Assembly: GCA_041389725.1 (NCBI GenBank)
Contig: JAWKRG010000005.1
Span: 558,001-622,000 of the forward strand
Length of the DNA stretch: 64,000 nt
Source of the DNA: Polyangiaceae bacterium
GTDB taxonomy: Bacteria > Myxococcota_A > Polyangia > Polyangiales > Polyangiaceae
Direction of reading: 5' to 3'
Positions 16,333 to 25,396 of this stretch are shown here, in pieces (the first letter of the stretch is position 1; every line of letters starts with the position of its first letter). The notes under the pieces were generated by a model. That model saw nothing but the letters and a program-made list of their open reading frames with translations, was not told the origin of the DNA and ran no database searches. The position numbers and the translations under genes are program-made.

Positions 16333-18015
16333 TCAGGTGCTCAGCGCGTTGACGCTTTCGGGCGCGATTGCTTCGAGATAGCGACGCAGTCCTGGCTGCG
16401 TGTCGAGATCTTCGCGCAGACCTTCGAGGCGCTCGCGAGAAGCGTCCACTTCGAAACACGCGAGCTCGCCGAGGACGTCGTCCTGAAGCAAGACGTGATA
16501 CTCGTCGAGGCGACTGCGCGCGATGTCTGCAGCCAGGGTGAAGTCGCGCCGGCGCATGGCCAGGATCAAGTGGACCGAACGGCGTGTCGACTCCAGCGTA
16601 GCAGTGGCGCTCGCTTCGCGTTCCAAATGCGCCAGCGCTCGTAGCGCGCCTGACTCGTCCCCCGTTGCAGCCAGCAGCCGAGCCAGTTGTGCCCGGGCGC
16701 CGCCGCTGATCGCCATTGCGGCAGAAGCGCGACCGCCGGTCAGTGCGACTCGTGCATGGGTCAGTGCTGCCTCGAGGTTGCCTTCTCGCTCCGCTGCTTG
16801 GGAGAGCGCGAGTGCGGCGGCTGCCGCGAAAGGACCCGTGCCGCGGGCCACTCGTTCCAACTCGGTCCGCGCCGGCGAACTCTGCTCCAAGACGAAGCGT
16901 CGCACGAGGGAATGCAGGCGCTCGTGCTCGCGCTGACGGAGCCACGCATAGAGCGCCAGTGCGCCCGCGCCTACCGTGACGAAGCTGAGCCAACGCAGAA
17001 CGAACGCGTCGCGGGGCAGCGTGCGCGAGATGGCGTAGAGCCCGGCGCTTGCACCAGCGATGAGCAGCAGCGCGCGCATCGATATGAGGCGATGCGAGCC
17101 GAGAGGTGGGTCGGAAGTCTGTGGTTCGTGGGCCAGGTCGGGAAGCTCGAAGGCGCGCACGGCGTGCTCCACGAACTCCCCGGCTCCGGGAAGGATGCGA
17201 TTGGCCCAAGCACTGCGATCGTGTGCGTCTACCGCGGTGGATGCGTCGGGCGTAGCCGCGTCGTCAGCCGCCACGTCCTTCACAACTGTGCTGTCGGTCG
17301 GCACGTCGTCGACCGACGCATCGTCGGCGGTCCGCGGAGCATCGACGGGCGCGTTCGTCAATCGGCTCAGTGCACGCAGCAGAGCGCGCTCGCGAGGAGG
17401 CAGGAACTCGCGCATGAAAGCTTCGTGTGCACTCAGGTGCTCGCTCAACCGGGCAGGGTCTGACCGCAACGTGAGTGCTTGCGCGAGTCTGGCGTGAGCG
17501 ACGGCGTGCGGATCGGTCCAGGGATCCGCCAAGAGCGCTGCGACGTCGGCGTGTGCGTGCTCCCGGTTGCCTGCGGCTGCATGAACGAACGCGCGCCGCC
17601 CCTGCGCCAGGGCTCGCAGGGACCGCGCGTGAACGCGGCCGTACCAGGGCAAAGGGAGCGCGAGGGCCGAGTCGAAGTGGGTGAGCGCGTCGCCAAGCTC
17701 TGCCCGACGGATGGCGTGGTGCGCACGCATCAGCAGCGCCGACAGAAGAGCCAATCCAGCGCCGCTCGACGCCTCCGCCCGGGTCAAGAGCGATCGGGCT
17801 TCGTCCAGGTTCCCCGCCGTCGTCTCGCCGAAGGCTCGGGTCAGCAGCGCCGTGGCCCAAGCGTAGGGAACCGCAAAAAGACCTACCCAGAGCAGGTACG
17901 CCAACAATGCCGTACTCACGAACGCCGCAAAGGGGCTGCCGGTCCACACCAGCCACCCGGTCGTCAGGGCACTGATGCCTGCACCAACGAGCGAGTAGAT
18001 GCGCTGATGCTCCAA
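16333..18015 (-). CDS. Membrane protein with TPR-like helical repeats
   Basis: 560 residues, starting at TTG (18015), because no ATG or GTG occurs before well inside the helical region. Two N-terminal hydrophobic segments (VGAGISALTTGWLVW, AAFVSTALLAYLLWVGLFAVPYAW) are followed by helical tetratricopeptide-like pairs (LDEARSLLTRAEASSG, GDALTHFDSALALPL). After an Asp/Thr/Ala-rich linker come two more membrane segments (MRALLLIAGASAGLYAI, WLSFVTVGAGALALYAWL) and a second helical repeat region rich in Ala/Leu. It is probably a scaffold linking the membrane to a protein complex. A TACTAG hexamer lies 9 nt before the TTG and no Shine-Dalgarno sequence is seen. No close family is recognised. Confidence 0.7.
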   Translation of the reverse strand: MEHQRIYSLVGAGISALTTGWLVWTGSPFAAFVSTALLAYLLWVGLFAVPYAWATALLTRAFGETTAGNLDEARSLLTRAEASSGAGLALLSALLMRAHHAIRRAELGDALTHFDSALALPLPWYGRVHARSLRALAQGRRAFVHAAAGNREHAHADVAALLADPWTDPHAVAHARLAQALTLRSDPARLSEHLSAHEAFMREFLPPRERALLRALSRLTNAPVDAPRTADDASVDDVPTDSTVVKDVAADDAATPDASTAVDAHDRSAWANRILPGAGEFVEHAVRAFELPDLAHEPQTSDPPLGSHRLISMRALLLIAGASAGLYAISRTLPRDAFVLRWLSFVTVGAGALALYAWLRQREHERLHSLVRRFVLEQSSPARTELERVARGTGPFAAAAALALSQAAEREGNLEAALTHARVALTGGRASAAMAISGGARAQLARLLAATGDESGALRALAHLEREASATATLESTRRSVHLILAMRRRDFTLAADIARSRLDEYHVLLQDDVLGELACFEVDASRERLEGLREDLDTQPGLRRYLEAIAPESVNALST

Positions 18016-18092
18016 GAGAGTCGCCTAGTAGCACCGCGCCATTGGGGGAACAATCGCGGCTTGTCCGGCATCGCACTGCGAACAGAGAACGG

Positions 18093-18196
18093 CTACTGCA
18101 TGTACAGCATCGAGAGCCCGCGCTGCCTACTGCACGAACAGAATCGAGAGTTCCGCGCTGCTCACTGCACGAACAGAATCGAGAAGTCCGCGCTGC
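18093..18196. repeat. Three tandem copies of the MopE-type gene's last codons plus stop
   Basis: On the minus strand, 18162-18196 (35 bp) holds the final codons ending in CAG-TGA. It is followed by 18127-18161 (35 bp, ending CAG-TAG) and 18093-18126 (34 bp, ending CAG-TAG). Each downstream copy therefore carries its own stop triplet at the same place. Confidence 0.88.
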
Positions 18197-19973
18197 TCAC
18201 CGCCGCGGAAACGATGGACCGCGGGTACACCTGCGCGTACTGAGTGGATGGCACCACGGCCGCATTCACGGCCATGGTGCGGCTGCTCACGATTGCCACG
18301 GAATCTGTCGACGAATAGCCAGTGTATGCCACGCGGTAGTGCAGCAACGCGTTGCCTGCGTCATAGATGGGGGTGGCGGTCCAGGTCGCATACTGATCCC
18401 CGAAGGTGTTCGAGCCCGTCACCGTCCCCGCGGCACTGACCGTTGCGAACGCAGCGCCGGTGGCGCTGGGCGCCCACAAGACGAATCCGAGATCCGCATT
18501 CGCGCCCGCCAAGTCGTAGGTGCGGACGTCGCACTTCCCTGCGTTGGCACTGGTCGTCACGTAGCCTGCGAGTGCGTTGGCGAGCACGTTCGCGAGAACT
18601 GCGCGGTTGCTCTGGCACGCTGCGTGAGTGACTTCATATGCGCCGGTGGAGATGTGGCTCACCGTCGGCGCTCCCGACGACGTGGTTATCGCCCCGTTCG
18701 ACTTCACGTAGGCCCACATTTCGTCGGCATGAGCAGGAGCCACCACCGCAGAGAAGTCCCAATCGGTTGCAGTGCCGCTCTGATTGCCGATGCGAACCAC
18801 GAAGTCGGCGCCGCTGCAGGTGACGGAAACCGGGCGCAAGCTGCTGGACGATGGTGCGACCACCAAGCCACTGGTTGGACACGACTCCGTGGTGGCTGTC
18901 AGGCTGTAGGTGCCGGTTCCCAGTTTGCCCACGCTCTGGAAGCCGCGCATCTTCGTGATGGTTCCCGTCGCACCGATCTTGACAAAGGAGTAGGTGCGTC
19001 CGCAGATCTCGTCGCTGCTTCCGTCGCAATCGTCGTCCAAGTTGTTTCTGCACTTTTCCGGCGCGGCTTGGGGATTCTGCCCGCACAGCAGTTGCCCCGC
19101 CTGGCACAGGTACTTGCCGTTCATGCACACGCCGCTCTGCCCAGCGACGACGCAGCTTTGACCCAGTAGCGGATCCGTTTCGTCAACCGCGCCATCGCAA
19201 TCGTCGTCCTTGCCGTTGCACTGCTCCTGCGCTGGGAAGTTGACTTGCGCGCAGACCAACTTGCTCTTGACGCAGGCAAGCACACCCTTCGCGCACTCGC
19301 CGAGCTTGCTCGGAACCGTACAGTGCGTGCCAGCGGCGGGGTCGTCCTCGTCGATCTTACCGTCGCAGTCGTTGTCCTTGCCGTCGCACACTTCGACGCT
19401 GCACCCCGCGTCAATCGCACCGCCCCCGCCTGAGGCGTCGCTGCCCGCATCCGAGGGCGCGCCGCCACTCGGGCTGCCGCCGCTTCCGGCATCGACCCCG
19501 GCGGATCCGCCGCTCGGCGCGCCGCCACTCGGGCTGCCGCCGCTTCCGGCATCGACCCCGGCGGATCCGCCGCTCGGGCTGCCGCCACTTCCTGCATCGA
19601 CGCCGGCGGATCCGCCGCTCGGCGCGCCGCCCATCGAAGCGTCGCTGCTCGCGTCCGGCGCGCCGCCCGTCGAAGCGTCGCTGCTCGCATCTTGCGATCC
19701 GCCGCTGCCGGAGTCTCCACCAGCGCCGCCGCTCGAAACGTCGGCACCAGCGTCGACGGCACCACCAGCACCCATCGCGGCAGCGCCGCTCGCGCCGCCT
19801 ACGCCACTCGCTCCGCTTCCGCCGCTCACGCCGCCGTTGCCACCCGCGGCGCTCCCCCCGAGTCCGGCACCTCCGCCGCCCGCGACGCCGCCAAGTCCTG
19901 CGTCGTCCGATCCTCCGCAACTCGCCACATAGATCGCAGCGAGGATTAGCCACGCGGCACCCTGTCTCGGCAC
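18162..19973 (-). CDS. MopE-type metal-binding-motif lipoprotein with three beta-repeats
   Basis: 603 residues. The GTG start has a good ribosome binding site (GGGAGG, 5 nt spacing). The lipobox is YVASCG (Cys19), followed by a very long Gly/Ser/Ala stalk to about residue 195 with DNA-level tandem repeats. Three MopE motifs follow (CDGKDNDCDGKIDED, CNGKDDDCDGAVDE, CRNNLDDDCDGSSDE), the Asp-rich calcium/copper-binding pattern of that family. The C-terminal about 270 residues form three similar beta units, each with the theme F-V-x3-G-T-x-T, then G-x-Y and a late Cys. The protein should be surface-exposed on the outer membrane. The last unit ends at the stop codon and its final 35 bp are duplicated downstream. 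Confidence 0.85.
   Translation of the reverse strand: MPRQGAAWLILAAIYVASCGGSDDAGLGGVAGGGGAGLGGSAAGGNGGVSGGSGASGVGGASGAAAMGAGGAVDAGADVSSGGAGGDSGSGGSQDASSDASTGGAPDASSDASMGGAPSGGSAGVDAGSGGSPSGGSAGVDAGSGGSPSGGAPSGGSAGVDAGSGGSPSGGAPSDAGSDASGGGGAIDAGCSVEVCDGKDNDCDGKIDEDDPAAGTHCTVPSKLGECAKGVLACVKSKLVCAQVNFPAQEQCNGKDDDCDGAVDETDPLLGQSCVVAGQSGVCMNGKYLCQAGQLLCGQNPQAAPEKCRNNLDDDCDGSSDEICGRTYSFVKIGATGTITKMRGFQSVGKLGTGTYSLTATTESCPTSGLVVAPSSSSLRPVSVTCSGADFVVRIGNQSGTATDWDFSAVVAPAHADEMWAYVKSNGAITTSSGAPTVSHISTGAYEVTHAACQSNRAVLANVLANALAGYVTTSANAGKCDVRTYDLAGANADLGFVLWAPSATGAAFATVSAAGTVTGSNTFGDQYATWTATPIYDAGNALLHYRVAYTGYSSTDSVAIVSSRTMAVNAAVVPSTQYAQVYPRSIVSAAVSSADFSILFVQ
19458..19640. repeat. 60-bp and 45-bp in-frame tandem repeats in the lipoprotein stalk
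   Basis: 19458-19500 and 19518-19560 are identical at a 60-bp period, and a shortened 45-bp version follows. The encoded unit is GGSAGVDAGSGGSPSGGAPS. Such units change stalk length by slippage without breaking the frame. Confidence 0.85.
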
Positions 19974-20105
19974 GCCTACCTCCCGAGGAGAACCCTAGCA
20001 TGATCGTGCGCCTGGGTCTCGGGCGCCCCTTGCCCACGTCAAGACTCTGCCCTTATGCTTTGCGGGGGCGCTTTGAACCACGAACGGGGAGCAAGCATTC
20101 GCACC

Positions 20106-21917
20106 ATGAATCGAAGGACACTTGGCTTGCCCTGTGGGTTGGCGCTCGGTTGGCTGATCGCCTGCCAAGGCATCGTGGGTATCGAGGACACTTCGCTTCA
20201 AGGTGCGAGTGGCGCTGGCTCTGGTGGCACGGGTGCGTCGGCCGGCACGGGTGCGTCGGCCGGCACGGGCGGGGCGTCCGCTGGCTCGGGTGGCAGTGGC
20301 GCATCCGCCGGATCCGGGGGCATCGACGCATCCGCCGGTTCTGGGGGCAGCAGTGGTTCTGCCACGGGCGGTCAGGCCGGCAGCGGCGGTGCGGTGAGTG
20401 ACGCGAGCGCCGAGAGTGACGGCAGTCTGGTCAACGACTTCGGCATTCAGATCTTGTCGACTCAAGTGCAGATCGGTCTCGGTGGCACGCACTTCCTCCC
20501 GGTCGAGATTCAGCGCGGACCTGGGTTCACCGCTGCGGTCGACATCACACTCGGGACGCCTCCCTCGGGGCTGACGGCATCGAGCCTCACGATTCCCGTC
20601 GGGGAGACCTTCGGCGAGCTCCAGCTCAGCGCGAAGGCCCCGCTCGTCGTGGGCAGTACCTTCACGATGAAGGTTGTCGGGACCTCGGCCAGCCTGAACC
20701 ACGACGCAAGTGTCAACACGATCATCACCGAGAAGTCCGGCACGCTCGACACAGGCTTCGCCTCCAACGGCATCCACATGCAGTCCGCCGGTCAGAAAGA
20801 AGTCGAGATCTACGACATCGGCGTCGCGGGAGACGCCCGCATCCTCTTTGCCGGCTACAGAGTCGGCCTGAGCCAGGCGCCGCTGATCGGCATCTTGGCA
20901 ATCGACGGCAAGAAGGTGGACACCGAGACCACCCTCGTGCCCTGTTCGGCGTGCTCTCCGGCCGGCATCGCCCGAGGAGTCGCGATGCTTTCCACGGGCC
21001 ATGCACTGTTCGCGACGGATCGCACCAACGATTTCGCGCTCACCAAGCACTCGCAGTCGAATCTCGGCCTTGATCAGACCTTTGGCAGTCCGGGTCCAGG
21101 CTACACGGTGTTGGACATGGGGGGCACGGACTTGTCGACCGGGGTGGCGGTGTACGAAGGCACGAGCGGCACTCGGCTGTACGCTTTCGGAACCTCCAAC
21201 AACGCCTCCGCCGTCGCGCAACTGAGCGCCGCGGGTTTTCAGCAGAAGACGGCGAAAGCCTTCGGCATGACGGGATCCACACACTCCTCCCTCGCCGCGA
21301 CCCCGGACGGGCGCGTGTACATGGCGGGCACCATCACCGATGGCGGAGGCAAGGCCGACATGAAGTTGGTTGCCCTGGACTCTAACCTGGCCCTCGACAC
21401 CGGATTCAACGGCACCGGCTTCGTCACCTATGGAACTGCCGGTGCGGATGACAAGGTCAAGACCGTGATCGCTCAGGCAGACAACAAGGTGATCGTAGCG
21501 GGTTCCACCAACAAGAGTCTGTGGGTTCGTCGCTATCTGCCCACCGGTCAACCTGACAGTTCCTTCGGTGCGAACGGACTCGTGTCGGTGGCCGTGAACG
21601 CGAATTCCGTCGAAGCCGCTGACGCGGTGCAATTCCCCGACGGGCGCATCGTCGTATTGGGCAATGCCATTGGGGGCAACAAGCCCGGGCCGGCTGCGCT
21701 GCGCTTACGTCGCAACGGCCAAGCCGACCCGAGCTGGGGAACTCAAGGCGAGTACGGTGTGATGCACCCGAACCTAGGGCAAAACGCCAAGATCGTCGCT
21801 GGCGCAGTTCAACTCAGCGGAACCCCCGCGATCTACCGGCTGGTGATCGGTGGGACCGCCGACAACACCGCTCAGTTCAACACGATCAACGGCATCGTCA
21901 GTCGCGTTTGGTACTAG
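20106..21917 (+). CDS. Delta-60 repeat lipoprotein (predicted beta-propeller)
   Basis: 603 residues from ATG 20106. The lipobox is LGWLIAC (Cys20), then a Gly/Ser/Ala stalk (GTGASAGTGASAGTGGASAG) to about residue 100. A calx-beta-like region with ILSTQVQIGLGGTHFLPVEI follows. The rest is made of delta-60 repeats, recognisable by LDTGFNGTGFVTYGTAGADD, QADNKVIVAGSTNKSLWVRRYLPTGQPDSSFGANGLV and QFPDGRIVVLGNAI. These repeats are typical of large myxobacterial exported proteins and are thought to form propeller blades. The function is unknown; it is likely surface exposed. A GGGGAG sequence lies 15 nt before the start. It is divergent from the MopE-type gene. Confidence 0.83.
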   Translation: MNRRTLGLPCGLALGWLIACQGIVGIEDTSLQGASGAGSGGTGASAGTGASAGTGGASAGSGGSGASAGSGGIDASAGSGGSSGSATGGQAGSGGAVSDASAESDGSLVNDFGIQILSTQVQIGLGGTHFLPVEIQRGPGFTAAVDITLGTPPSGLTASSLTIPVGETFGELQLSAKAPLVVGSTFTMKVVGTSASLNHDASVNTIITEKSGTLDTGFASNGIHMQSAGQKEVEIYDIGVAGDARILFAGYRVGLSQAPLIGILAIDGKKVDTETTLVPCSACSPAGIARGVAMLSTGHALFATDRTNDFALTKHSQSNLGLDQTFGSPGPGYTVLDMGGTDLSTGVAVYEGTSGTRLYAFGTSNNASAVAQLSAAGFQQKTAKAFGMTGSTHSSLAATPDGRVYMAGTITDGGGKADMKLVALDSNLALDTGFNGTGFVTYGTAGADDKVKTVIAQADNKVIVAGSTNKSLWVRRYLPTGQPDSSFGANGLVSVAVNANSVEAADAVQFPDGRIVVLGNAIGGNKPGPAALRLRRNGQADPSWGTQGEYGVMHPNLGQNAKIVAGAVQLSGTPAIYRLVIGGTADNTAQFNTINGIVSRVWY

Positions 21918-21941
21918 TCGGTCCCGGACCGCACGGCGCTC

Positions 21942-22952
21942 TCAGAATCGTCCCGAGAAAGACATGCCGAGGCCGCCCGCGCCCACTCCGGGCGAGACAC
22001 GAAGCCCGCGAGCCGTCGTCTTGGGACGTTCGCTGGGTGCCGTGAAGTAGAGCGCAGCTCCGCCGCCCACCAGCACCACGCCTGCGCCGACGAAGATGTT
22101 CGCCAGCACCGCCGCGCTGCGCGCCGAGTCGGTCAGGTCTTGTCCTTCGGCGGTGCACACGTTGTTCGAACCGCAGTGCCCATCGTCGAACGCGCTGTTC
22201 CACTCGGAGTTGGCGCGCAAGCCGAAGTAGGCGCCAACGGTCAGACTCGCGACGCCGACCCCCGCCGCGACCAAGCCCACGGTCTTCAGTGGCGAAGGCG
22301 CTGGCTGTTCGAGCGGTGCTTCGGGCTCGGGCTGCGACGAGTTCTGGCTCGGCGCTGGCACGGGGCTGGGCGCGGTTTCCTCGGGTGGCAGCTTGGTCAG
22401 GGCGGGGATCGCGACGCGCTGGCTCTCGCTTTCGGCGATCGCCACCTCGCCGTTCCAGGGTGTGTAGCCTTCGGCGCTAGCCACGATTCGGTACTTGCCT
22501 GGATCTACCGCCACGCGCGCACCGAAGGCGCCAGCATCGACGAGCTCGCCGTTGCGTTCGACACGCAGACCCGGGACTCGCGCAGCCTCTGGCACCTCGA
22601 CGACCAAGTAGGGAAGCCGGGCTTCGAGCTGTTTCGCGCGCTCGCTCGCAACTTGCTCGCGAGTCGCCTCGCCAGCTTTGCGCGCCAGGACCGCCACTTC
22701 GCGATACGCCGCCCAGGCGCTCGCGACGCGCCCACTCTTCTCGTAGCACTCGGCGAGTTTTCCGCGCGTGCCGAGGCCATCATAGCGCTTCAAGCTGGCC
22801 TCGAACTTGGGGCAGGCCGCAGCGTGATTGCCCTCATTGTGTAGACGTAGACCCTCGTCGAACAACGCCTGCGCGGCTGCGCGATCTTCCGCGGACTGAG
22901 CATGAGCTGCACCGCAGACCAGGAGCACGGCGATTGCGTGGATGGCTTTCAT
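21942..22952 (-). CDS. Exported TPR/PEGA membrane protein, coupled to a kinase gene
   Basis: 336 residues. A signal peptide (AIHAIAVLLVCGAAHAQ) precedes TPR-like helices (AAAQALFDEGLRLHNEGNHAAACPKFEASL) and a PEGA-like beta domain (VPGLRVERNGELVDAGAFGARVAVDPGKYRIVASAEGY). Near the C-terminus come a Pro-rich linker and two hydrophobic segments flanking a Cys pair (HCGSNNVCTAEGQ). The TPR part should lie in the periplasm. The start ATG overlaps the stop of the upstream kinase gene (ATGA), so both are made together. The same protein architecture follows a second kinase gene at 54757-55704. It is probably an envelope sensor or partner of the kinase; this is inference from context. Confidence 0.8.
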   Translation of the reverse strand: MKAIHAIAVLLVCGAAHAQSAEDRAAAQALFDEGLRLHNEGNHAAACPKFEASLKRYDGLGTRGKLAECYEKSGRVASAWAAYREVAVLARKAGEATREQVASERAKQLEARLPYLVVEVPEAARVPGLRVERNGELVDAGAFGARVAVDPGKYRIVASAEGYTPWNGEVAIAESESQRVAIPALTKLPPEETAPSPVPAPSQNSSQPEPEAPLEQPAPSPLKTVGLVAAGVGVASLTVGAYFGLRANSEWNSAFDDGHCGSNNVCTAEGQDLTDSARSAAVLANIFVGAGVVLVGGGAALYFTAPSERPKTTARGLRVSPGVGAGGLGMSFSGRF

Positions 22953-24379
22953 TGAATCGTACCGAAGGGATCTTCAGCTTTTGGTTTGGGCGCGGGAACG
23001 GGCTTGGGTGCAGTGACGGTTTCGGGTTTGGCTTTGGGCTTTGCGCCGGGCCGAGGTGCGCGGATTGGGGCCGAGGCGACGCTCGCGGAGGGCGCGACGC
23101 TCGCGGAGGGCGCGACGTTCGTGCTCGGTGTCGGCGCTGTGGGCGCTTCTGGTTGCGGCTGTACAGCCACCGTTTCCGCGGGCATGGGCGCGGCCGCGGG
23201 CGTCGAAGGTGGCGCGAGGGTCGGCGCCTCAGCTTCAGCCGACGCGGCACTGGGCACAGGCTCCGCTCCCCGGCTGGACATCGCGACCGTCACACCGATT
23301 GCGCCGGCCACGGCGAGCGCAGCGATCGCATACAAACCGACCTTTCGCTTCGGTTCCTTCGCGCCCAAGCTCGCGGTGCTCACGCTGAGGGGAAGCGTGG
23401 TGTTCGACGCGATGGCCTCTTCCGCGGCGGGTTTGGGCGGCAAAGGCGAAATGCGAGTCAGGGAAGGCGTGCGGCCGGTCAGCAGCCGGTGCACGGTCTC
23501 TGCGGCCTGGACGCCCGAAGGCGACGCAAACTCCGAGAGTGCGGAGGCGAGCTCGGCCATGTTGGCATAGCGGTCAGCGGGCTCTTTCGCCAGGCAGCGA
23601 TCGAACACTGCGTCCAAGCCGTCTGGTGATCCAGGCACCAACTTGCTGACGGGCTCGAAGTTCGAGTGCAGGATGGCGACGAACATGTCGGGGAGCGTCT
23701 GCGCGATGAACGGTGGCTGCCCCGTGTAGAGCTCGTAGAGCACCACGCCGAGGGACCAAATGTCGGTTCGAACGTCGACGGTCTTGCTCGATCGGCTCTG
23801 CTCCGGCGACATGTACTTGGGCGACCCGAGCACCATGCCAGTGTGAGTCGATGCGTCGTCGACGTTCGCGGTGTTCGTGATCTTCGAAATGCCGAAATCC
23901 AGCACCTTGACCAGAGGGGTGTTGTCGGCCTTGCGCGTCAGGAACAAGTTGCGCGGCTTGATGTCGCGATGAACGATCCCCCGAGTGTGTGCTTCGGCGA
24001 GGGCGATCGCCGCCTGAAGCACGTAGTCCACCGCTTCCTCCAAGGGCAGTCGGGCTCGACGCTCCAACAGGTCGCCGAGGTCCTCGCCCTCCAGGAACTC
24101 CATGACGATGTAGGGCGCGCCACCGTCGAGACGGCCGACGTCCATCACGCGAGCCACGTGTTCGCTCTTCAGCTTGGCGACGGCCTTGGCCTCACGCATG
24201 AAGCGGTCGAGGCCCACTTCGACCACTTCTTCATGCATGAACTTCAACGCCACGCGTTGATCGAGATCAGTATGGGTGGCCTCCACCACGACGCCCATGC
24301 CCCCCTCGCCGAGCACCCGCTCGACACGGTACTTGCCCGCGAGCACGTCACCCGCTTGCGGAGCGGCGGCCTCACCCAT
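22949..24379 (-). CDS. Hanks-type Ser/Thr protein kinase with one transmembrane segment
   Basis: 476 residues. The kinase domain covers residues 17 to about 285: glycine loop GEGGMGVV (24-31), catalytic Lys46 in VALKFM, HRDIKPRN (138-145, with the catalytic Asp) and DFG at 161-163, then SPEQ and DIWSLGVVLYEL. All catalytic residues are present, so it should be active. A Ser/Pro linker leads to one membrane segment (GLYAIAALAVAGAIGVTVAMSS) and a Pro/Ala/Lys-rich C-terminal region of about 100 residues outside the membrane. This gives the classic bacterial sensor-kinase topology. It overlaps the following TPR/PEGA gene by 4 bp and probably phosphorylates cytoplasmic targets in response to an envelope signal. 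Confidence 0.93.
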   Translation of the reverse strand: MGEAAAPQAGDVLAGKYRVERVLGEGGMGVVVEATHTDLDQRVALKFMHEEVVEVGLDRFMREAKAVAKLKSEHVARVMDVGRLDGGAPYIVMEFLEGEDLGDLLERRARLPLEEAVDYVLQAAIALAEAHTRGIVHRDIKPRNLFLTRKADNTPLVKVLDFGISKITNTANVDDASTHTGMVLGSPKYMSPEQSRSSKTVDVRTDIWSLGVVLYELYTGQPPFIAQTLPDMFVAILHSNFEPVSKLVPGSPDGLDAVFDRCLAKEPADRYANMAELASALSEFASPSGVQAAETVHRLLTGRTPSLTRISPLPPKPAAEEAIASNTTLPLSVSTASLGAKEPKRKVGLYAIAALAVAGAIGVTVAMSSRGAEPVPSAASAEAEAPTLAPPSTPAAAPMPAETVAVQPQPEAPTAPTPSTNVAPSASVAPSASVASAPIRAPRPGAKPKAKPETVTAPKPVPAPKPKAEDPFGTIQ

Positions 24380-24572
24380 CCGACTAGTTTTCGCCTTTTG
24401 GCAAGGTCACGGCAAGCAAAGCCACCTGAACTCGTCTAGTTCGTGTGGCATTCGAGGACACCGGATCCGGTCGAATACTCCCCACCAACCCTCGCCGCCG
24501 ATTCAGCCCAGCCACGTCGAAGCGCGATCGACGCCGCGACAATCTTGCTCACACTGTGCCTGACTGTGCCAG

Positions 24573-24620
24573 CCAAATCCGCCAATTTGGATAGGTCGCA
24601 AGAATCTGTGCCTGGCACAG
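24573..24620 (+). promoter_or_regulatory. Two palindromes upstream of a lipoprotein gene
   Basis: CCAAAT-N6-ATTTGG at 24573-24590 and the perfect 15-bp palindrome CTGTGCCTGGCACAG at 24606-24620 lie 44-91 bp before the ATG at 24664. A related CTGTGCCTGACTGTGCC sits at about 24554-24570. These look like operator sites; the regulator is unknown. Confidence 0.45.
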
Positions 24621-24663
24621 AGTTCGCTAACACTGGAATTCGAACCCAGCCAAGGAGCCCCGA

Positions 24664-25374
24664 ATGCCGAGCAAGACCCCCTTCGTCTTCGTTGCAGCAG
24701 CGATCGCCCTCATCACCGCATGTGGCGGAAGCACAGACGGCGGCAGCGCCGGCTCGGGCGGAACTGGCGGGGGTAGCAGTGGAAGCAGCGGCAGCGGAGG
24801 CAACAACTGTGGCCCACTGCCGGGTGCCATGGATTGCATGGGATGCGAAGGTTTCGTGCCTCCCGATTGCGTCAATGGCAGCTGGCAGTGTCCGCAGATC
24901 AAGTGCCCCGGCACCGGTGGTAGCGGGGGAGGCACCGACTGTGGTCCACCTCCTGGCGGCGTCGACTGCATGGGCTGCTACGGCTACGGAACCTTGGAGT
25001 GCGACAATGGCTATTGGCATTGCCCAGACCTGCTGCAGTGCGACTGCGCGGCCGACGAGATCGCGACGGCCTATGGTTGCATGGCCTGTGACGTCGCCGC
25101 GAAAAAGGTGAATGCGTCCATTGAAAGTTGGCATCAGGCCTACGGCAGTTGCGTCAACGACGACGACTGCGCGATGGCGCCCGCGGACACCAAGTGCTTT
25201 GGCTCTTGCGGCGTGCCGGTCAGCAAGAAAGATCTGACGAAGTTCACCGGGAGCCTTCCGAGTCTCGACACCGAGTATTGCCAGAACTACGCGGCTTCAT
25301 GCCCCGTGTCGTCGCCAAGCTGTGCCCCGGGTACGGTGTTCTGCAACGCGGGCACCTGCGACGTGAAGTACTAG
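24664..25374 (+). CDS. Cys-rich lipoprotein with an internal duplication
   Basis: 236 residues. The lipobox is ALITACG (Cys20), followed by a Gly/Ser stalk. Two similar Cys units are seen: CGPLPGAMDCMGCEGF...WQCPQIKC and CGPPPGGVDCMGCYGY...WHCPDLLQCDC. A C-terminal region follows with further cysteines (SCVNDDDCAM, CFGSCGVPVS, SCAPGTVFCNAGTC). It is exported and disulphide-rich, and the function is unknown. The start has an AAGGAG ribosome binding site. The stop TAG forms one arm of an inverted repeat shared with the convergent SGNH hydrolase gene. Confidence 0.75.
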   Translation: MPSKTPFVFVAAAIALITACGGSTDGGSAGSGGTGGGSSGSSGSGGNNCGPLPGAMDCMGCEGFVPPDCVNGSWQCPQIKCPGTGGSGGGTDCGPPPGGVDCMGCYGYGTLECDNGYWHCPDLLQCDCAADEIATAYGCMACDVAAKKVNASIESWHQAYGSCVNDDDCAMAPADTKCFGSCGVPVSKKDLTKFTGSLPSLDTEYCQNYAASCPVSSPSCAPGTVFCNAGTCDVKY

Positions 25375-25396
25375 CGTCGCTGGACGCCCGCGCTAG
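25371..25396. terminator. Inverted repeat formed by two convergent stop codons
   Basis: CTAGCG at 25371-25376 and CGCTAG at 25391-25396 pair across a GC-rich 14-nt loop. Each arm contains the TAG stop of one of the two convergent genes. It is a possible shared terminator without a U-run. Confidence 0.35.
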
